Positions 7,229-10,483 of a stretch of DNA of 10,483 nucleotides are shown here, piece by piece (position 1 is the first letter of the stretch; every line of letters starts with the position of its first letter). A model generated the notes under the pieces. The model did no database searches and was not told the origin of the DNA. It saw nothing but the letters and a program-made list of their open reading frames with translations. Origin of the DNA: an uncultured Oscillospiraceae bacterium. Lineage in GTDB: Bacteria; Bacillota; Clostridia; Oscillospirales; Acutalibacteraceae. A program made the translations under genes and the position numbers. The stretch is taken from assembly GCA_900546735.1 (NCBI GenBank), contig URDW01000070.1, positions 1-10,483 of the forward strand, read 5' to 3'.

Positions 7229-9418
7229 TTACTGTGCAGCCTGAACAGAACGCTTTGCGTAAACCTTTTTGTTTTTATACGGATCCGGCCTGAAAAGCAG
7301 GAAGAGCATAACGGCGAGCAGCACGATCGCGACAGCCGACCAAACGGTGAATGCGCCGCCGGTGATCAACGTGCCGATCTGGTAAATGCACAGGCAGACC
7401 ACATAGGCAAACAGGTTTTGGTAAAGGATCGCAAACCAGAACCATTTTTTAGACTGCATCTGCTGTGCCATGGTGGCAATCGCAGCCAGGCACGGAGAAT
7501 CCAGCAAGTTAAAGATCAAAAATGATATGGCTGCGAGCGAGCTCGGGAACCAGGCGGCCACAGCCTGTGCGACGGTGACCGGGTCTTCGGACACTTCTTC
7601 CGCCAAACCGGCCAGCACACCCATGCTGGACACGATCATTTCCTTTGCGGAGAAACCGGAAAGCGAAGCGGCCACCGGCTGCCACTGTCCAAAACCAAGC
7701 GGCGCAAAAATCGGCGCAATAAAGCTGCCGATGATGGCAAGCAGGCTGTTGCCGGCGTCATCCACCAGGCCAAAGCTGCCGTTTTCAACACCGTAGGCAC
7801 CAAGGAACCAAATTACCACACAGGCAACGAACAGGATCGTACCGGCTTTGATGATAAAGCCCTTAAGACGTTCCCAAACATGCAGCAGCACGGTCTTCGG
7901 CTGCGGAATGTGGTACTGCGGCAGTTCCATAACAAACGGCGCCGGCTTGCCGGAAAACGGTTTTGTTTTTTTCAGAATAATCGCAGAGATCAACACGGCT
8001 GCAATGCCCATAAAGTACATAGCAGGCGCCATCAGGCCGCCGGCAACATAGTTACCGGTCGCATAACCGGTGACCACACCGCCCATCAGTGCAATAACAG
8101 GCAGCTTTGCACCGCAGGGAATAAAGGTGGCGGTCATGATCGTCAGGCGGCGGTCATTGTCCTGCTCGATCGTTTTAGAGGCCATAATGCCGGGAATGCC
8201 GCAGCCCGAGGAAATCAAAAGCGGGATAAAGCTTTTGCCCGAAAGGCCGAAGTGGCGGAAGATACGGTCCATAACAAACGCAATGCGCACCATATAGCCG
8301 CAGTCTTCCAAAAGCGAAAGAAAGAGGAACAAAATGGCCATCTGCGGTACAAAGCCGAGCACAGCGCCGATACCGCCGATCACACCATCTACGACCAGGC
8401 CGGTCACAATGTCGCCCACGCCGATACCGGCCAGAATGCTCGAAACAAAATCCTGAACGGCAACGACAAAGACATCGTTCGTCCAGTCCGTTACCCAGGT
8501 ACCGACTGTGGTGACGGAAACATAATAAACGGCGATCATAACAAGCGCAAAAATCGGAAGACCGAGGAATCGGTTCGTGACGATGCGGTCGATCTTGTCA
8601 GAAACCGTCATTTTGGTGTTGGGCTTTTTGACCGTCGTTTTCACCAGCTTTTGAATAAAGCCGTAACGTTCGTCGGTCACTATGCTTTCCATGTCGCTGT
8701 CTGCATCCGTTTCCAGCGCCTTACGCAGGCTTTCGGCCTTTGCCTTCAGCTCAGCGGACAACGCCGGATTTTCCATGACTTTGCTGTCATTTTCCAGCAC
8801 TTTAATGGCGTACCAGCGCTTTTCATGCGCCGGTATGCTTTCCGGCAAAAGCGTTTTGATCTGGCGGATGGCATCCTCCAGCGTGTCGGAAAAGATCTCG
8901 TGCGGCATCGGCGCATCTTTCTGCGCACAGACTGCCAGCGCTTCATCCATCAGTGCATCCAGTCCCTGAGACTTAAGCGCCGATGTTTCGATCACCGGAC
9001 AATCCAGCAGCATGGAAAGGCGCTTGGTGTCGATCTTAATGCCGCGCTTTTTGATCAGGTCGGCCATGTTCAGCGCGATCACGACCGGAATGCCCGTTTC
9101 TAAAAGCTGCGTAGTTAAGTACAGGTTTCTTTCAATGTTGGTGGCGTCGACCAGATCAACGATCACGTCCGGGTTTTCTTTTAAAAGATAATCACGGCTG
9201 ACAACTTCCTCCAGCGTATAGGGCGAAAGCGAATAGATGCCGGGCAGGTCCGTTACGACAACATCCTCTTTTTTATGTTTGCCGCGCAGCTTGCCTTCCT
9301 TTTTCTCAACGGTAACGCCGGGCCAGTTGCCGACGTACTGATTTGCGCCCGTCATTGCGTTAAACATGGTGGTTTTGCCGCAGTTCGGGTTGCCCGCAAG
9401 TGCAATTCTTGTTGACAT
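7229..9418 (-). CDS. feoB: Ferrous iron transporter FeoB
   Basis: This 729-residue inner-membrane Fe(II) transporter has an N-terminal G domain. All G motifs are intact: G1 GNPNCGKTT (9-17), G2 Thr in PGVTVEKKEG (33-42), G3 DLPG (57-60), G4 NMAD (117-120) and G5 SAL (146-148). A helical GDI-like linker follows (about 165-275). The polytopic membrane domain begins near residue 285 and contains two Gate-type repeats. The conserved membrane cysteines appear in LEDCGYM (Cys373), SGCGIPG (Cys406), IPCGAKLPV (Cys435) and DSPCLAA (Cys643). Length is slightly below E. coli FeoB (773) and no frameshift is seen. The ATG at 9418 is preceded by AAGGAGG. It lies 35 bases after feoA1 and is followed by three small membrane-protein genes in the same unit. 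Confidence 0.98.
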   Translation of the reverse strand: MSTRIALAGNPNCGKTTMFNAMTGANQYVGNWPGVTVEKKEGKLRGKHKKEDVVVTDLPGIYSLSPYTLEEVVSRDYLLKENPDVIVDLVDATNIERNLYLTTQLLETGIPVVIALNMADLIKKRGIKIDTKRLSMLLDCPVIETSALKSQGLDALMDEALAVCAQKDAPMPHEIFSDTLEDAIRQIKTLLPESIPAHEKRWYAIKVLENDSKVMENPALSAELKAKAESLRKALETDADSDMESIVTDERYGFIQKLVKTTVKKPNTKMTVSDKIDRIVTNRFLGLPIFALVMIAVYYVSVTTVGTWVTDWTNDVFVVAVQDFVSSILAGIGVGDIVTGLVVDGVIGGIGAVLGFVPQMAILFLFLSLLEDCGYMVRIAFVMDRIFRHFGLSGKSFIPLLISSGCGIPGIMASKTIEQDNDRRLTIMTATFIPCGAKLPVIALMGGVVTGYATGNYVAGGLMAPAMYFMGIAAVLISAIILKKTKPFSGKPAPFVMELPQYHIPQPKTVLLHVWERLKGFIIKAGTILFVACVVIWFLGAYGVENGSFGLVDDAGNSLLAIIGSFIAPIFAPLGFGQWQPVAASLSGFSAKEMIVSSMGVLAGLAEEVSEDPVTVAQAVAAWFPSSLAAISFLIFNLLDSPCLAAIATMAQQMQSKKWFWFAILYQNLFAYVVCLCIYQIGTLITGGAFTVWSAVAIVLLAVMLFLLFRPDPYKNKKVYAKRSVQAAQ

Positions 9419-9453
9419 GTTATCCTCCTTATGTACAGTGATTTACAGGTGTC

Positions 9454-9672
9454 TTACTTAACTTCAACGCACTGCGCGTCATTTTTGCGCACAGACAATT
9501 CATAACCGCGCACCGTGATCTCGACCGGATCGCCAAGCGGTGCAACTTTGCGGATGTAGATCTCTGTGCCTTTGGTAAGACCCATGTCCATAATACGGCG
9601 CTTATAGGCGCTGTCGCCCTCGATCTTTACGACCGTGACCGTGCTGCCCACCTTTGCCTCACCAAGCGTCAT
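9454..9672 (-). CDS. feoA: FeoA-domain protein (feoA1)
   Basis: This 72-residue SH3-like protein of typical FeoA length supports FeoB function at the membrane, probably through direct contact. The family signature is clear: RRIMDMGLTKGTEIYI (25-40) and APLGDPVEITVRGYELSVRKNDA (44-66). The ATG at 9672 follows AAAGGAG by about ten bases. It is the FeoA copy adjacent to feoB and the closer match to canonical FeoA. Confidence 0.95.
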   Translation of the reverse strand: MTLGEAKVGSTVTVVKIEGDSAYKRRIMDMGLTKGTEIYIRKVAPLGDPVEITVRGYELSVRKNDAQCVEVK

Positions 9673-9702
9673 ATGACTGCAACTCCTTTCTATTTCTACA
9701 AA

Positions 9703-9717
9703 CTGACCGGTGGTCAG
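9703..9717. repeat. Small intercistronic hairpin between the feoA genes
   Basis: CTGACC (9703-9708) and GGTCAG (9712-9717) form a six-base stem with a three-base loop just after the feoA2 stop. It has no T tract on the minus strand. It may tune relative expression or mRNA stability between the two feoA genes, but it is short. Confidence 0.5.
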
Positions 9718-9718
9718 G

Positions 9719-9931
9719 TCATATCATGATGTGGCGTGCCATTTCCGCATTGACGGCAACGCGCGAATCCTTAACGTTCACAATTACATTGCCGCCGATC
9801 TGGGAAAGGACCATGATCTTTGCGCCGGACACAAAACCCAGATTTTCCAAAAAGCGGCGCGTTTCTTCATTTCCGCCCACCCTTCGGATCGTGTTTTCTT
9901 CGCCGACATTCGCAAAAGTCAATGGCATCAT
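9719..9931 (-). CDS. FeoA-domain protein (feoA2), first gene of feo operon
   Basis: This 70-residue FeoA-like SH3 domain has RRFLENLGFVSGAKIMVLSQIGGNVIVNVKDSRVAVNAEMARHI, with the family's L-G-hydrophobic-x-x-G turn and the terminal small-domain strand. It differs clearly from feoA1 (for example QIGGNVIVNVKDSRVAV against PLGDPVEITVRGYELSV), so it is not a recent duplicate. In Clostridia two FeoA proteins before FeoB are common; their division of labour is not settled. Start is ATG at 9931, with a second ATG immediately after (9928). GAGGTG lies about five bases before the first, so both are usable. Confidence 0.92.
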   Translation of the reverse strand: MMPLTFANVGEENTIRRVGGNEETRRFLENLGFVSGAKIMVLSQIGGNVIVNVKDSRVAVNAEMARHIMI

Positions 9932-9943
9932 TCTCTCACCTCT

Positions 9944-9961
9944 TTAGTTATCCTTAACTAA
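9944..9961. promoter_or_regulatory. Operator-like palindrome at the feo transcription start
   Basis: TTAGTTA (9944-9950) and TAACTAA (9955-9961) are perfect inverted arms around TCCT. The site lies just downstream of the inferred -10 box and upstream of the feoA2 ribosome binding site. A bound repressor there would block initiation or early elongation of the feo operon. Confidence 0.55.
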
Positions 9962-9969
9962 CCACATAT

Positions 9970-9998
9970 AAGTTATCACAGACTAACCGCTTTGTCAA
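9970..9998 (-). promoter_or_regulatory. Probable feo operon promoter
   Basis: On the minus strand a perfect TTGACA -35 box is at 9993-9998. At 17-base spacing the -10 candidate is the weak TAACTT (9970-9975); GATAAC at 15-base spacing (9972-9977) is an alternative. The inverted repeat TAACCG/CGGTTA (9984-9989, 9999-10004) straddles the -35 box, which suggests an operator here as well. Confidence 0.6.
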
Positions 9999-10020
9999 CG
10001 GTTAAAACCTAAATAAATAA

Positions 10021-10039
10021 TTTTGTTAGTTTAACCTAA
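10021..10039. promoter_or_regulatory. DtxR/IdeR-box-like site upstream of feo
   Basis: On the minus strand this 19-base stretch begins TTAGGTTA and contains CTAAC. It agrees with the classical DtxR/IdeR consensus (TTAGGTTAGSCTAACCTAA) at 15 of 19 positions by eye. It also contains the palindrome GTTAG-6-CTAAC (10025-10040). The TTAGGTT half-site recurs at 10006-10012 (minus). It sits between the divergent feo and flavodoxin promoters. Confidence 0.5.
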
Positions 10040-10111
10040 CTTTCGAGCCGCGCTTTTCCGACTTTCCCTGCGGCTAAGTGCGATTGCGGCAAATTCTGCG
10101 GCCAAAACTGG

Positions 10112-10140
10112 TTTACAATTTCGGTAAATTACGGTATGAT
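10112..10140 (+). promoter_or_regulatory. Promoter of the EFR1-like gene
   Basis: TTTACA (10112-10117) and TATGAT (10135-10140) are spaced by 17 bases and each matches consensus at 5/6. The expected start, about 10147, leaves a very short leader before the GGAGG and the ATG at 10159. Confidence 0.7.
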
Positions 10141-10158
10141 AAAAGCGGAGGGAAAAAG

Positions 10159-10437
10159 ATGGTTATTTATTACAGCGGCACCGGCAACAGCCGAAAGCTG
10201 GCGCAGGTGCTGGCAGCGCAGCTGCACGACGAAGCATACGACATTACGGCGGATTTACGAGAAAAGCAATTCCCCGCATTTCAAAACAAAGCGGCGGCTT
10301 ACGTTTTTGTTTGCCCGGCTTACGCCTACCGCGTACCCCGCATTTTTGAAAACTACTTAAGACAGGCCCGGTTTGAAGGCGGTAAAAACGCTTACTTTGT
10401 TTTAAGCTGCGGCAGCAACATCGGCAACGCCATGCAC
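10159..10437 (+). CDS. EFR1-like flavodoxin/ferredoxin-family protein (partial, 3' end missing)
   Basis: These are the N-terminal 93 residues of a flavodoxin-fold protein. The FMN phosphate-loop motif YYSGTGNSRKLAQVLA (4-19) is followed by VFVCPAYAYRVPRIFENYL (49-67) and YFVLSCGSNIGNA (79-91). This pattern is typical of the EFR1 family, in which a flavodoxin-like domain is followed by a C-terminal 2x[4Fe-4S] ferredoxin domain. That half would lie beyond the contig end, so it is not seen here. The true ATG is 10159, with GGAGG seven bases upstream; an earlier in-frame ATG at 10078 precedes the promoter. Coding ends at the adapter junction. It is transcribed divergently from feo across a shared control region, so joint iron regulation is plausible. 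Confidence 0.85.
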
Positions 10438-10483
10438 CTGTCTCTTATACACATCTCCGAGCCCACGAGACACTGAGCGATCT
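10438..10483. other. Sequencing adapter (Nextera i7 end), not genomic
   Basis: This is the exact inverted copy of positions 2-47: the mosaic end CTGTCTCTTATACACATCT (10438-10456), the rest of the transposase adapter to 10471, the index complement ACTGAGCG (10472-10479) and the start of the P7 primer complement. It gives the plus-strand reading frame the same artefactual tail LSLIHISEPTRH. True sequence ends at 10437. Confidence 0.98.

Noticed and set aside
7880..9103. 407-codon open frame on the plus strand
   Set aside because: It is antisense to feoB, and its His/Arg/Gln-rich low-complexity translation is typical of an antisense shadow.
9932..10040. Classical Fur box
   Set aside because: No stretch approaches the GATAATGATAATCATTATC consensus; the repeats are of the TTAGGTT type.
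9932..10158. Riboswitch or structured leader upstream of feo or the EFR1-like gene
   Set aside because: Both leaders are too short from the inferred starts, and the palindromes are better explained as protein operators.
2..10483. Perfect 46-bp terminal inverted repeats suggesting a composite transposon
   Set aside because: The repeats are Nextera adapter, index and primer sequence; no transposase gene is present.

Overview
The window is a metagenomic or isolate contig of about 10.4 kb. Its first 47 and last 46 bases are not biological: both ends carry the same Illumina Nextera (Tn5) adapter and the same 8-base index, in inverted orientation. The genomic sequence is 48-10437, and the genes at both ends are cut by the adapter junction. 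Gene content suggests an anaerobic Gram-positive member of the Clostridia (Oscillospiraceae/Ruminococcaceae-like, probably gut-derived). The signs are strong AGGAGG-type ribosome binding sites, tandem FeoA proteins with FeoB-associated Cys-rich membrane proteins, an EFR1-like flavodoxin, and GH29 fucosidase and arabinose catabolism. The taxonomic assignment is inference.

Layout, left to right. (1) 48-470 (-): N-terminal third of a GH29 alpha-L-fucosidase with its own promoter. (2) 471-920: gene-free stretch with several hairpins, including a bidirectional terminator and a 331-bp segment (580-910) bounded by imperfect inverted repeats. (3) 921-6097 (-): one apparent transcription unit reading CNNM/CorC-type membrane protein, araB, araA, araD. 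The four genes are separated by 2 nt or less or overlap, under a strong promoter at about 6132-6159. (4) 6209-6247: intrinsic terminator of the next unit. (5) 6257-9931 (-): a seven-gene ferrous-iron uptake operon, feoA2-feoA1-feoB-Cys-rich protein-68-aa membrane protein-Cys-rich protein-DtxR-like regulator. (6) 9932-10158: divergent control region with a consensus -35 box and several TTAGGTT/GTTAG palindromes. (7) 10159-10437 (+): start of an EFR1-like flavodoxin/ferredoxin gene, cut by the contig end.

The araBAD genes convert L-arabinose through L-ribulose and L-ribulose-5-phosphate to D-xylulose-5-phosphate. With the fucosidase they make a plant- or mucin-glycan sugar-use neighbourhood. 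The feo genes import Fe(II), and the operon ends with a DtxR-fold protein that lacks most of the family's metal ligands, so it is probably not a classical Fe/Mn sensor. The most useful leads are this degenerate regulator together with the palindrome cluster at the feo promoter, the unannotated 68-aa membrane protein inside the feo operon, the coupling of a CNNM transporter to araBAD, and the hairpin-bounded intergenic element. I see no RNA genes, CRISPR arrays or complete mobile elements.
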